Below are positions 21,833-35,040 of a stretch of DNA of 64,000 bases, in pieces. The notes under the pieces were generated by a model. It did no database searches, was not told where the DNA came from, and saw nothing but the letters and a program-made list of their open reading frames with translations. Both the position numbers and the translations under genes were made by a program. Position 1 is the first letter of the stretch. Each line of letters starts with the position of its first letter. This stretch comes from Chytridium lagenaria (taxonomy: Eukaryota > Chytridiomycota > Chytridiomycetes > Chytridiales > Chytridiaceae), in the NCBI GenBank assembly GCA_025449115.1, contig JAHLKC010000037.1:186001-250000 (forward strand). Direction: 5' to 3'.

Positions 21833-24577
21833 ATGGCCGCTCCCGACCACGTTTCAGCATTGTACCAATGCCTCGAAATGTCAAACAAACTCCGGACAGA
21901 AGAGTCGCGCTCTCTCATGTTGCAGCAAGATATCCTAAAGCTTCACCATGAAATTGTCGTCCTCCGTACCGTCTGTGCAGCACACGGTGTGCCCGCCCAT
22001 GAACTCCCTGCCCGTGCTACGCTATCGACATTTGCACCGGCATCCCTTCAAGGTTTCAATGGGCCTCCCCCCACAGCAGCCTTCAACGGAAGTCGTCCGA
22101 TGCCTCAATTCAGGCGAGACATGCCACCTCCAGGCCCCCATGCAACTCCCACCAACAACGCCCCTCTTGCATCGAGGATCCAAGGGCAGCAGCACCCTCC
22201 GTCTCAAGCGATGCTCAAGCAATTCCACCAGCACCAGCAACAGATCCTGATCCAGCAGCAGATGCAGAAGCAACAACAACAGCAACAACAACAACAACAA
22301 CACAACAACAACAGCAACAACAGCAACTACAGCAACAACAGCAACAACAGCAACAACAGCACAGCAACAGCAGATGAAGCCGCAACAGCAACAGCAGCCG
22401 CAGCCTCTACAGACTCCCCATCCAGCGGCACCTAAAGGGGACGAATCTGGTGAGTGTTGGTGATACAAGAAATGTCACATTTTGTGAAAATCTTGCATTC
22501 TTTGACTTTTTTCGTCGAGATTTTGTTTATGCTAAAAATTAACACAACGGTATTTATTCATGTAAAATAGATAACAATGATGCCATGGACGAAGACGATG
22601 ATCAGTCTGCCAAAGGCGGTGATGAAGCTCCCGCAGAGCCAGTCAATGTCGATGAGGGTATGCAACCCGACCCTACAGTAACCCCATGGCCACGAATTCT
22701 CAACAAGCTCTACCCTGGCCAAGTCAGCCATCTTCACAGGTCGCAGAAGGAGCGAATCAATGACGTAGTGCAAGAGTTTCTGGCCGAATATGATGGCGAG
22801 AACATCAATAGGTTTAAGACTTACTCCGGAGCCGCGAAGAAGAAGATGACTTGGGGTATTCCAGCCAATCTTTTGGAGCCGTTTGGACCTTGGATCGAGG
22901 CAAAGTTGGACGCAATGGTCACCGCTGACGAGTTCTCCTCGCGACCGTCTTACAAAAAATCGAACGCATCCGACAGTAAGCAGCAAAGCCCGCAGCCAAA
23001 ATTTACGACGGGGCCAGGAAAGTCCAACGGAGGTCGGCAAAGGTTTCGGCGAAAACTTCGCCAGCTCCAGCTGAGAACCCCGAAGAGCCTTCCGATGGGT
23101 TGCTTGCATGGACTGATTTAATCCGGGGAGCATTCCCGGACTTTACCAAAGTCAGCGCCCGCATGTCGCAGTGGGTTCGCGTGTTTTTGCAAGGAACATG
23201 AAACAGGAGAAATTCGAGCTTTTTCCGCCTTTGGTCCTGTGAAGCGTGAAACCCTTGGTATTCCACGTTCCCTCCACGAGAAGTTTGCCCAACACTTTGC
23301 GTCAAAGTTCTATTGGAACGGAAGGTGGCTTGAAGCGCCTGTTGGTTCTGCCATCAACAACCGGCCGGTTGGTGAAGGATCTTCTGAAAGGGGGGACGAG
23401 TCTGACGCTCGGGAGGATCATCGCGACGTTGATGCCGCTCTTCGAAAGACGATCAAGCCTGTTGGCACTATTCGCAGCACGCTGTCAGAGATCACTCACG
23501 AGCAGATCAACGCCGCCATTGCAGCCAAACTTGCCAATGTCGCTACGAGGACTATCCCAAGACCGGCTGAGCATGCCTTGAAGACTTGGGGCGAGGTTGT
23601 TCAACCAAAGCACGCCAAGTTCCTTGAGATGCACGCCAAGAACTCTGTCCTTCTTGTGAGGATGCGCAACGCCATCCGCACCTTCCTTCTTCACCGTGCG
23701 CCATCTGTTGGTCTCGAGTATATGCAGTGCCTCGCCGCGCCTGAAGGAAAAGGACGAAAGACGTATGCGATTCCCGAGCCTTTGCAGGCGGAGTTTGAGA
23801 CTTGGTTTGCCCTGCAGTGCATTGACGGGTTTAGGAAACCTGAGAATGGGTTGATATTGATGCCGGTGCCGCAGCAGTCGGAAGAGATGGATATGGATGA
23901 TGGCTTTGTGCCTGGCACTGGAGAGGTTGGGGCTGCTGTTGCGGCAGATGGGCAGGGTGCGACTGAGAGGGTGATGGTTGAGGATGAGGAGAACGGTGGG
24001 GTTGTGGTGGCATCAAACTTGGCTGCGGCTTAATGGTAATGCTCCCATGCCAATGATGCCTCCGCCATCGAATTTTGGTGGCAACGGAAATGTTGGTGCG
24101 GCGGCTATGGTGCCCGTGTCTTCGATGGTGGTTGATCCGCTTTCGGCTTACACCAAGAAGAAGAAGGGACCCCCTACGTTCTGCATCAACTCGGAAGGTG
24201 TGAGGCTTGTGCGATACCTTCAGTAAGTTGATTTCCCTATTTTTTCATCACCATTTATCATTAGCTTCTTGTTCATATGAACTAACCCTCGTTCCTCTTT
24301 TCCTTTAATCAGCGTACTCATTAGCATGATGAAGGAATTCCCCAAACTCCGAAAAGAAGCCCGCGCCGCCGTCAAAAAGGGTGTAAAGGATTTCCTTCTC
24401 CTCCACAAGAACAATGATATAACATCCTGTCTCATCCGTTCTGATATGGATGATCAACAGACTTATGGTATCCCTGAGGACATGCTTGACGCGTTCAAAA
24501 CTTGGGCGCATAGGGAGTTGACGAGGTGTTTCCCGGATTATGAGATTTTGGAGCCAAGTGAGGTGAAGGTGTTTTGA
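21833..24577 (+). CDS. Polyglutamine protein with four tandem unknown domains
   Basis: Starts MAAPDHVSALYQCLEMSNK with a helical leader (SRSLMLQQDILKLHHEIVVL), then a Pro-rich stretch and a CAA/CAG tract (22228-22403). An acidic linker (DNNDAMDEDDDQ) follows an intron at about 22451-22570. Four related ~75-residue units come next, each a helix ending in ...FL, then (T/L)xGIP or YAIP, then a helix with F..W/F. They are centred at 22700-22910, 23125-23320, 23600-23840 and 24305-24540 (example: KKTWGIP-like TWGIPANLLEPFGPWIEAKL; TYGIPEDMLDAFKTWAHREL). No known family is recognised. The polyQ tract suggests a transcriptional or scaffold protein (inference). Frame changes occur in the CA-rich tract, at a T run near 23190 and near 24033, so the model may contain indels. 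Low-complexity acidic and Gly-rich linkers separate the units. Confidence 0.65.
22228..22403 (+). repeat. CAA/CAG trinucleotide tract
   Basis: Nearly pure CAA/CAG repeat coding for glutamine. Two CACA interruptions shift the frame so that one frame reads Asn/Ser-rich and another Gln. Such a tract is prone to both real slippage and assembly error. Confidence 0.85.
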
Positions 24578-25708
24578 AAACGCCCTTTTACCTCCCGGGT
24601 TTGGCCCCTTTTTTTTTCTTATATACCTTTACCGAACATGACATCCCTATATCTTTCTTCTTTAGTGTCCTGGTGACGTTGTTTTGTTTTTTCTTGTACA
24701 CATTCAATTATTTTTATTTGGGCTCGTATTGTTATCCCCCACAAAATCCTTTAGGCTTTCTACAAGCCTCCCCCTCTCTTGTTTTCAGAGACTGTGTATA
24801 ATTTCTTTAATTTTTGACTTTTGAGGGAAACACTCCTTTAACCCCAAACCCCAAACCCGACCTCTCCCTCCCTCCCCACCCACCCTAACGCGTTGATGAG
24901 AAGCATTGTTTATTTTATCGAAAAAAAATATATAAAAGAATGGTTGCGTTTATTATTTGCTTTCAAAATGTTGCTCTTTTCAGGTTTTGTCAGGCTTGTG
25001 TGGGTGTTGAGGTTTCTTTTTTTTCTTTGTTTGACAATGTTTCGAGGGGATGGGCTGAGTGGAGAGGAAGGACTTTTGAGGACGATTTTAAAAGGCCAGA
25101 CGCAAAAATACTGAATGTCAACGGCGAAAGAAAAATCAAACAACTGTTCTATTTTCAAAACTATTTTTCAGTGAGTTGGACATCGCAGACTCACTTGTGC
25201 CTGAATTTTGTATGATTTTCTGGAGAATGAAAATCCTCCCATCGGCACCTCATCTTTAAAGATATTCTTTGAAGGGGTGAGGTAAATCGGCCCTGCTTGT
25301 AATCGGTCAAACAACGTGAGAATCTGGAGCCGATTACCCTGACCTCGATCAAAGTTTATTCAGGATAATAAAATGACTCGCACACAATAAAGGTGTTTTG
25401 AAAAAGGTGTTCGTAGTGGCTCTATTACATTGTGGATTTAGGCATCATGATTTCGTTAGTTGGACTTGGCCCTTTCATACAGCCATTCTGTCACGAAAAA
25501 ATTTCGCTTCATTTTCACGTCCCGCTTCCAATTCAGGAAGACACCCCATATGGAGTTATGCAGTCCATCGAACTGCGGGCGGAGTCAAACTGCGGCGACT
25601 GCCATCAAACATCTGCCATTTTGGTAACTTGGGCAAGGCTTGAACCCACAACATGTTTTTCGTCGGCCAACATTTTCTATAGATAGCTGCGGGTCATAAA
25701 TTATGAAT
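24578..25708. other. Intergenic, 3' flank of polyQ gene to U6
   Basis: T-rich 3' flank, a short C/A-rich run (CCCCAAACCCCAAACCC near 24842), and then the U6 5' flank. No coding region supported. Confidence 0.45.
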
Positions 25709-25740
25709 GTCCGGGGTCTTCGGGCCCCGCGACATCAATG

Positions 25741-25771
<31 letters not shown>

Positions 25772-25838
25772 GGCTCCCTGTGCAAGGATGACACGCAAAA
25801 CTTGAGTGGATGCCCCTTCGGGGGATATATTTCTTTTT
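25709..25838 (+). ncRNA. U6 spliceosomal snRNA
   Basis: Contains the diagnostic U6 core AAAATTGGAACGATACAGAG (25741-25760), including the ACAGAGA box, then AAGATTAGCATGG (U4 and U2 pairing, AGC triad) and the internal stem-loop region TGCAAGGATGACACGCAAA. The 5' end forms a stem-loop (CGGGG-TCTTCGGG-CCCCG). The 3' part carries an extra CCCCTTCGGGG hairpin (25813-25823) before a T run (25834-25838) that fits Pol III termination. Total length of about 130 nt is longer than the usual ~105. A TATA-like CTATAGATA lies about 30 nt upstream (25677-25685), as expected for a Pol III type 3 promoter. The 5' end is set at the G before the first stem. Confidence 0.95.
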
Positions 25839-25883
25839 GCTCGTCTCTCTGAAAAAGCCTTTTTTTCTCCTTTTTTTTTAAAC

Positions 25884-25971
25884 GTTTGTTCACTCAAAAA
25901 CGTATGGCCAGCATCGTAACGCTAGGTGTTTGTTCACTCAAAAACGTATGGCCAGCATCGTAACGCTAGGT
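25884..25971 (+). repeat. Exact 44-bp tandem duplication
   Basis: The 44-bp unit beginning GTTTGTTCACTCAAAAACGT occurs twice head to tail (25884-25927, 25928-25971) with no mismatch, directly downstream of U6. Perfect identity implies a recent duplication or an assembly artefact. Confidence 0.9.
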
Positions 25972-27996
25972 ATCCTAGAATATGACTGTTTTAGCATTTG
26001 AATTTGCTGAAATGCAATTGAAAAGTTGTTCAGGGAAGAAGAAACTCCATCAGAAGGTCTAACATAACCGTCATATTTTGTTGCGTAAGACGACCACCCT
26101 AAAGAATCAAGGAAGTTTCTCATATGAAGATTGTAAAGCTTGTAAAGCTTGTATGGATATTGTTTATGATTTAAAAGTTTTATCTAAATACAGCACTCTT
26201 AAGATCCTTGAATTTACAATGATAAGCTGTGTTTGCCGTATGTGAAAAGCAACAGATATAGCGTTGGATCATGAAGTTCACTGAGACTGGTTATTTTTGC
26301 TAGCGATCTGGCAATAGGACAAACAACAGCATGATCATCTTTTTTACAAATTAGCGAAATATGGATGACATGGATGACACTACACTCACTACACTCACTT
26401 TCAAGTTATATAGCAGCACCTTGGGGTTAGTCTGTCAATTACATTTTCCTTAATCTATTTCAACGGCTGTTATCTCAAATCACCGAGTTGTAATTTGGCA
26501 GATTCTGAGGCTGTACCCTATTCTGAAACTCTGCAGTTGGGTACTGACAGAACGGAGACAAGAATACAATACAGTGTAGCAACAACAAACATTATATAGT
26601 AAGGAAAATAGCAAGATGATTTTCAACTTCATGCCTTATGTCATTAGAATATAATTGTAAAAACGTACAGGGTCCCAAAAATCAAAAAACAGTGATTCTT
26701 AAATAAAAATGATCCTACACAATGTCGAATAGCCCCTTGAGGTCAAAGGAACAGATTCTGTCTCAACTATTTGCAAGAGTCACATCTAAAGAATTACTCA
26801 AAGAGATAAAGGCAGCATAGAATTATAACTACGGAAAAGCAAATACTTCTTGGAGTTGCTTTTGAACAGCCTTTGCAAGGCCAATGGCATGCTGAATCAC
26901 TCATTCACCATCAGCAATTACACCAGAGTTAGACGCTGACAACAGGTCTTTGTTGATTACTGTCAACAAGTGTAATATGTGGATACAATGTTGACTTCTG
27001 TTCTCCACATGCAGAATCACTAGTCTAACAAAGAATAATGTGAGATTAAAAACTCACACAGACGCATAACCATGTTGCTTACAAAGACTTTAAGCACATA
27101 TCTTTATGTCCTTATGTATTTAAATTCAGTTCCCTGTTAGGTTTTTCATGGTTCTATTAGTAGTAGTTTTTTTTGTTAAAAAACAGTAACGTGGAACTCT
27201 TGATACTTCAAAACGGCCTTCAGGCTGAGCTTTCTACACTCTCTACGTCAACCTAATGTTTTGAATGTTGTCAGCGGCCTCAGGTTGCAGGCGCCAGTTG
27301 CAGCGGAGAGGAGACCACAATTTGGACAAAGTAAGGATGACATAGAATTTTGATGTGAGCATCAAATACTATTAGCGTTGGCTCCAAAAAAGTTAGGCAG
27401 CATCACCGCTGTACTTCTTGTTGACGTGGCGGGCCATGAAATGGTGGTGTTAGCCTTTTCTTTTGAAGGAATGGGATCAATCTAAATGGCTCATTTTTCG
27501 GGGAAAGCAGGATTGTGAAAGGAAAAACCAGCAATGAGGATCTTTGCAAATGATACGGTTGAGAATCAGACTTCACTCAATGTGGCAGGCAGTCATGTAA
27601 AGTTAATTTTAGAAGCGGTGGAAGTAAACAACAACAACATTTCTTATCTAGCTGCTTTAAAGTGGAATATATGTGTTTAGGCAAATGTACACAGGAATAG
27701 AAACGGAGGATTCTTCATCAAAATAAATATAAAAAAACACTGCACCACGATATTTATCTAAGATGAAGCAAAACCAGTTTTAAAGTTTCAAACGACCAAT
27801 TTAAATGGTGAAAGAGTTAAAAATGAAAGAAAAAAACAATCAAGTCCTAAATTAACTCATACTCTTCAATACATATTTACCAACCAACATTATTATGGGT
27901 CTTTATTTTTATAATTAAAGTTCTAGCCCACACATAAACAACCTAAAACCGAAAGCCATAAACGCGACAGAGAAAAGGAATACGGAAACAGTGCAA
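25972..27996. other. 2-kb gene-poor AT-rich stretch
   Basis: No coding frame, transposon motif, tRNA or snRNA was recognised on either strand. There are minor direct repeats (CTTGTAAAG at about 26129-26150; ACTACACTCACTACACTCAC near 26380). Confidence 0.5.
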
Positions 27997-30900
27997 TCAA
28001 GCGTAATATGAAGCAGAGATGAGGAGATCGCTGAGGACAGATAATTGGTCTTCGTCGAATTTAAGCATGTCCTCTCTCCACGTATCTTGATGCTGGAGAC
28101 GGAATGTCAGCAAGTGTTGTCTTTGGAAGAAATGCAGTATAACTAAACAACTCACGTTCTTCTAAACTCGGAAAACATTTTCGAAACAGTAGTCTAAACA
28201 GAGCAGAAAGGGAAAAAAAAAAAGTAAGCCATCTTACAAATTGAAAAGGCGGGTCAACAAATCTTACCGAAACCGGTGCTAAATCCCCCACACATCCCGC
28301 CAGCGTCACCAAAATCTCGGGCATCCAATCCGGGACTTCATATGGAAAACGCCAACACTAGCGCACAAAGACCCACCACGGCTCCGTGTCGTGATATCAA
28401 CATGGGATGGGTGGAAAGCGCGGACGTTGCTGGGGATCCGTCTTGCGTTAAAGAGGGGAGGATGGACGGGCGGGGAGCGTTGAACGCTTTTTCGCAGGTT
28501 TGGTTGATTTAAGAGTCGCGTAAAACTTCGCCTAAAGAGATGTTAAGTGATAGGAGGAGGGGATAGAATATTAGGGAAGAAGGAAAAAAAATATACCTTG
28601 AGAGCGTCGACCGCCTCTCTCTGCGAACACCTCACCAATCCCGAAAGCGTCACCCCCGCCATCTGCCTCACCTCGACCCTCCCATCAGCCATCATCAATC
28701 CCGCCACCCCATCAACTACTCCGACGGCTTCCACACTCTCAACCATAAAAAGATGCCTGAAATAAAACACCTGCAACATAGGCAGGATTTTCGCCTTGAC
28801 TTGCCACGCAAGGGTTGGGTCTGTCAGCGTATTGAGGAGACGATGTATGGCGGGGACGAAAGAGAGGAGGGTGGAGCTGGGTCGGGTACATGTTGGTGAC
28901 GATAGTGGAGAGGGACTGAAGGTCGGGATCTGAGTCGGAAAGCATGTGAAGAAGTTCGGGGTAGAGAAGGGGGAGGTAGGAAAAGTCATGCGATTGCCGG
29001 GTTTGATTTGTAGAGGTGCAGAAGGCGCTCAAGACTAAATTATCCCGATAGTGTGCATTAAATTTAGTCACGGAACGTTAAACATTAAAATACTCACATG
29101 TCTTGCTCGCATTCACGTAATCCCCTTCCACCAACGCCGATGATCTTCGACCTTCCTCCATCCTCCAACACTTCATATTCTCAAATACCTCACCAAGCAT
29201 TCCCCTAACCTCCTCATCAAACTCTTTTGGCACAACATCTCCACAAACACCATCCCCGTTCAAATTCCTCAATAACAACTCCTCCACATTCGTAGCGCTA
29301 ACATGAAACCTTGCATGGATGGCATCGTCAATTGCGGATCCAAGCGCTTCACGGACTTGTTTGAATGGATGCCGAATGTGGGCTAGAAGGTCACGAAGGA
29401 GGGTGGTAGTAAGGCCGGAAAGACGCCAATTAAAGACGCTGTAGAGGACGCGAAGGAGTAGAAGCTTTTTGGACTCCATGAAAAAGTTGGTCGAGGTGGG
29501 GTCGAGTTTCCAAGAAAAAATCGCATCGACTAGTGGAAGCACGCGACGTATATCTCGTGAAGCCTGTCATAACGTCAGCCATTTTCAAACCTCCAACAAA
29601 GGAATATGTTAAAATAGAAAAGAACTCACGCAAACGTTACTGATAAACTCTCCCCAATACCCCAAAGTTTCCACAGTAACCCCTTGCAGCGCCCGTCCCA
29701 AAAGCGGCGTCAGCCACCCCCAAACCCTCCCTCTCCTCGTCCTCGTCCAGTGCTTCATCCCCCTGACTAACCCCGCAACCATCTCACAAGCCGCCTTCTG
29801 TTTCCAACGATCCCCAAACTCCAACAACATAGGTTCAACAGCCCCAACAAATGCATCCAAAAACCGATCCTCGTATTGCGATGCCAAAAGCCGCACGAGA
29901 GCTGTCACGGATGGGTTATAGGGTTCATCTGGACGTGATGTTTCAAGGGAGAAGAAGGAGGCGAGGGAGACCCAGAATGAAGGTTGCGTTATCACGGCAA
30001 GTAGATACTGGAGGGCGTTGGAGGAGCTGGGGTCGTGAAAAGGGAGGTGGGTGAGGGTGAAGGGACCGGCGGGAGCGTCGAATGAGGGTGGGGCCTCGCG
30101 GTAAAGCTTCACTTCTTTCGGCCAACAATACCATCCAACAATATTTGAGTCGTGAAGCGTCCTGAATCGAGAGAATTATTAACAAGTAATTTTACATTGA
30201 ATAACAGATGGCACAAGAGAGTGTAATGAAGAAACACTTACATGACCTCCACCCCACTCTCCTCGACAGACTCCCTCAGATATCTATCCGTCTCCAAACT
30301 CTCTTCCATCTCCCTCCCCACAACTCTACTCAACTCTTTTGTCCTACTTACTCCACTCTTCTTCGCCCTCCGTTTCAAAATCACAAGTAACCGCTTCATC
30401 AAACTCAAGCTCACAGTCCTTGCAGTCGGATGCTCAGAGATAAGTGCTTGAACAGTGTATCCCACAAGCTCACCCTTGACGGGAACGTCTTCTCTAACGA
30501 TAAGCTCGAGGAGATTCACGGACATAGCAACGGAACGCCAGTGGAGGGTGGAAGAATTGAGACGGGAGAGTATGCCGTCCACCTATAATCCCCAAATAAA
30601 TACGTCGTATTCATAAGAATATAAAGAAAACTTACTAAGTTGCTGTAGATCTCAGGTTTCAGAGTATTCTTCGTCTTCACGTAGTCGACTGCAGCCGCAA
30701 GAAACTCTCCGGCACGCGCATCATCAAGCTGAAGCGCCTGCAAGTCAACTTTTGGCATAGTCCCACATCTAAATCACAATACTGCGTCATCACCTCCAAA
30801 AACAGCTTTCTCTTTAACTCCAGAATGTTTGGCTAATATAAAAAGTCATGAGCAAACTCACATAAAGATTATTTAAAGTTAAAAAAAAAAAAAGATAAAG

Positions 30901-33900
30901 ACATTACCTTGACCTCCAATAACGGTCTACTCAAAACATCAAAAAGCAACCCAACCCTCCCCCAAGCTCTCAACGAGAAATTCTCCACAAACGTCTTCTT
31001 CCTCATACACATCAAAACACCCTCTGCAACATGATCCTCGATTCCGTCTTTCTGGAGCTGCGTCAATAGATCCACAAACACTTTTTGTTTAAGCTGGGGA
31101 TACGGTGCAATGACTCTGCCGAGGGCGTCTTGGCGCAGCTGCGGATGTTGGGGTATCGCGAGACAACGAGCGTGGAGAGTTTTATGATAAGGGATTCGGT
31201 GAGTGGAGTTTGAGGGCCGTGGGAGGATGCGATGCGGAGTTGATTTTGATGAAGCACTGGATCGAACGTTAGCAACCTTGCCGGATCCGATAGAAACAGA
31301 AACACAAAAATGAAAAGAAAAACAACTACGGAAAGTATAATTACGATAGAACAAGAGGGAAGGAAGACTACACTCACTCATTACCCTCTGCATAATCAAA
31401 AACCTCGGATGTCTCTTCCCATTCTCCACGCCACTCGCCAACTTCTTCATATACCTATACTCATTCAGCCCCCTCCCAACCTTCCACCCCTCAACCCCCC
31501 GATTCGCCAAAAACGTAACCACACATTTCACCACATCCTTCATCACAAAACATCATCCCCCCTTCTCTCCACCACAAACCCAAAAACCCCATCCAAAAGT
31601 CTTCCAAGTCTCTCCCTCAACGTCTTGACCGCATGATGTTCAGGGTGGGTTTCTGGGATATACCGGCATGAACATCTGGCCACGTTTTAAATGGATAGCC
31701 TAGCGCAAGACTCGCGGTTTGGAGCGCAGGATCCCGCGTTTCAGAGTTCGGCGATATAAGCCCTGCCGTGCCTTGCCAAAATATACCGAGCAACCGTGAT
31801 CCACCGACACATCTCAAACGCGCTCTCCCGTTTCCCGTCTGACGTCATACTCCCCTCATTATCAACAATCCCCCTCAACTTCTCCTCACATATCCCCACA
31901 TAAAACTCCATCAACTCCTCGCAAACGCAATCTCTGGCAGAGAAGGGACGTGCCAATCAATCTTAGTATCATATATACTCTCAAACTCCCCCCAATGCTG
32001 ATGACTTGTCCGCATGTACGCGTCATCCCTCCATTTCGCCGGATCCACGCTCGTGTAATTCTCAGGGTACGTGAACGTCAATCCCGCTAAAACATTCCTT
32101 AACGTCTTTCCAGCCCATCTGACCCCCTGAAACTCTTACACGTCGAGATTTGCAACCGAATGGTTTCCACCAATGTCGCCTTGTGTTTCAACAGACACTC
32201 TCCGCCAAACGATACAACGTTCATAAGGATGCTTTGGTTCCAGTGGAGGTTCGCATCACTCATGTTAGCGAAAGCAAAGGGATGGGAGGATGTTGGGAGT
32301 GATGTTGTTGATGAAGCTCCATGCTCGAGTTCTTCTTGATGCGAGCAGTGGCTTGCGGAATGAATTGATTTAATCGCGTTGGCGTGAAATCGCTCTTCAG
32401 GCCCCGAACTAATCGACCGATAGCCTTGGTAGCGGTTGGTATGGTATGGAGAATGCGAAATCGAAAGACGATTAAGAAGCATTTTGGATATCTCTGGGGA
32501 GGATTGTACAAAGAGAATCTCACAAACTTGCTAATATGGGTGTTAGTCACTCAGTAAACAAATTTCAACGTCTCACCGCAAGAATACTCAACAGGGACCC
32601 TTCTACATCTTGTTTTTGAGTCCCTGCAGATCCGTGGTTTTGCGGTAAATTTTCAAGCTATATCCCATACAAAGAAAGGTTACTAGGCAGAATGACCCAC
32701 ATTGAAAAGAACTGAACAAGAAAATCGCCCCAAAAAAAAAGGAAAAAAAAAAAGAAAAGAACGAAAGAAAGAAAGAAAGAAACATTAACACAGTGTATCT
32801 CAAAAAACTACTACTCACACACACGAACACTCTCTCCAAAAACGCCCTTCCCCATTCCCCAAACTCCGCCGTACTCAACCTCACCCCCTCCTCCAACTCC
32901 GTCTCCATCCCTCCTGCTCCACCCACAACCTCCCAAACAGGCACCATCATCAACACGTTATTTATAAACATGGCCGCCATCGACGTCTTTCCAAAGTCAT
33001 TCGCATCGATTCCCGGATCATCAACATCAATAGCGGAAGCACGTGTTGCGCTCCAGACGGATAGGTTGTGCGTGAAATTAGGGTGGAGGCAATGGGTCCG
33101 AGGACGGCTATCGAGGAAGATGTGCGGTGTACCTGAAAAGAGTTAGAAAGGATGATATGTATGGTGCTGTACCTCGGTTAGATTCTCGAGGGCGGGATAG
33201 ATGCGTTCAAGGAGTCTTGGGATCATCATGTCCGGTTCTAGCATGCATAGTTTTTGGATCGCGGATGCGGCGCTATGCACGAGCATGTTATGTTTTCCAA
33301 ACATGGCTAAATACGCGGGACCTCTCAACAACCCCACAAACTCTTTCTTGATCTCGTCCGTCAACCTCAAATGTATGGGTGTCTTACAGTCCTGTTTTTG
33401 CTCTATCATAAAAAAACTTGAATAAATACGTGCATGATGAGTGACGTCAAAAAAAAAACAAACTGGGGAATAAAATGTGTACCTTTCTTCCACCTCTTCA
33501 AAAACTCCCCACTCAAATGCCTCAACAACCCTCCCAACTTAAAACTCCATTTTCCAAAATTCGACGGATTATAAAACCCCTCAACAGCTTTCACCAACGC
33601 CCCCAACAACTCCATCACCCCATTTCCCTTAGCTACATTCGCAACCACAAACCTCGCAAAAACTTCCACCGGTGTGCCGTAAGCATTCAAATCATCCACA
33701 GGCGGACAACTGAGGTTCACCTTCATCCCACCGCCGTCTTGATCGTTTCCGACGGGAATCTCGAGAAGCAGGAGGCCGGCGGTAAAAATGTATTGAAGTT
33801 GAGAGGGGGTGTAAAGGGGTGGATGGGGATCGGTGAGACGGGAGAAAATGTCGAGGAAAAGGACGGTGAATTTCGGGATGGAGCCGACGAGGGACCACAA

Positions 33901-34692
33901 AGAAAAGAGGGTAGGAATCCAATAGAATTCAACTTTGTGGGCGGATAGAGGTGCAGGTGGCTGGTCGGTAGGGAGGAACAGGTTCAACATCCCTACTATC
34001 TTGAACATGTGTGGGATGTTGTGAGGGTTGATATCCGGAAGCAATTCCTCTAAAATCTCAGCGGTAGAGCTTTTCGTAAAAAACCTTCGTGCAGCTTTTA
34101 CCAACGCCACTACTCCTGCCGCATTATTTCTATAAAACGCATTAAGTTGACGCAAACACACTTGTTTTCCTTACGCATCTGCGGGTAGGACACGCTCACT
34201 CCCTCGAGGGAAAAAGACTCTCCTCAAAATCATCCAAAGAGGCTTCCATTGGACTTCCAACATCCATCCGGCAAAAGATCTCGTTTCCTAAGCCAAACGT
34301 CAATACGATTAATAGATGGCCAAGACGGTTACTTTAAGAGTTTCGCACAAGTCGCCGCAAAGTTATTCGTATGCACCAAGTTCATCCCGTCAGCCGTCGC
34401 AATCGCATACAGCGACTTGACGAAAAACAATCGGTCCTCCAGTTTCATATGATACTTGAGGGATATGAACCTTTGCAGTCGTTTAGATGGGGGTATATTT
34501 GAAGTTGCCTTACGCATTTAGGTTTTTCGCCCATACGACACTACCGTCATAGTCTTGTGCGAGGATCGCGAGTTGAAGACCTTGACGGATGGTGTCGAGG
34601 TATGCATCCTGGTGCGGGAGGATGTCGTAGGGGAGGGCCTTGTTCCATGGCGATATGGGTTCTTCCTTTGTGGAAGAGGAGGTGGTCGTCAT
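27997..34692 (-). CDS. BLM10: Proteasome activator Blm10/PA200
   Basis: A very large HEAT-repeat protein read from MTTTSSSTKEEPISPWNKAL (34692) through many short-intron exons to the stop at 27997. The C-terminal region matches the PA200/Blm10 family: WQVKAKILPMLQVFYFRHLF, VRQMAGVTLSGLVRC, the segment WMPEILVTLAGCVGDLAP, and the end DEDQLSVLSDLLISASYYA. The last three residues YYA form the HbYX-type tail that docks in 20S proteasome pockets and opens the gate. HEAT-like helices are visible throughout (for example LLRDLLAHIRHPFKQVREAL, GNKAVATVAKG-type segments). Introns are short (about 45-70 nt). Some frame breaks are present (for example near 31.6-32.3 kb), so the exact protein length is not given; about 1,900-2,000 residues is expected for the span. 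Acts in nucleus and cytosol in proteasome maturation and in histone and peptide turnover. Confidence 0.88.
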
Positions 34693-35040
34693 GCGGAATC
34701 AAGTTGTCAGAGTTGAATTACGAATCTTGTCGCTGAGTTTTCCGTCCTTTTTTGTAGTGTGAAAGGCCACGCGTTATGGCCCGCATTTTTCATTTCTTCT
34801 AAAGACAATAGAAAATCAGTGGAGATACGTCAGCATAGTACGTGTACATTTTACAGGTGGGATGCAGTATGCGCGTGCAGCCACTTTCGACGTGATACCT
34901 CACGCCTTTCTTTGACAGCATCTTCCATCATTGTATGTTACATCCAAACTTGGGCTTATTCCATGTTTACTCCCAGCACATGCTTTGATCTTCCTCTATA
35001 CCTCCTTAGAGCAATATGAGTCGTTCTACGCAATCGTAAT
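34693..35040. other. Divergent promoter between BLM10 and the unknown gene
   Basis: No gene seen. It serves both divergently transcribed neighbours. Confidence 0.45.

Noticed and set aside
22022..22468. Minus-strand open frame rich in Leu/Val/Cys opposite the polyQ gene
   Set aside because: It is the antisense shadow of the CAA/CAG tract.
24840..24860. CCCCAAACCCC run resembling a telomeric repeat
   Set aside because: Only two units, within an intergenic C-rich stretch; no chromosome end is nearby.
25625..25665. tRNA-like T arm (GGGTTCAAGCC on the minus strand) upstream of U6
   Set aside because: No matching acceptor, D or anticodon arms could be found.
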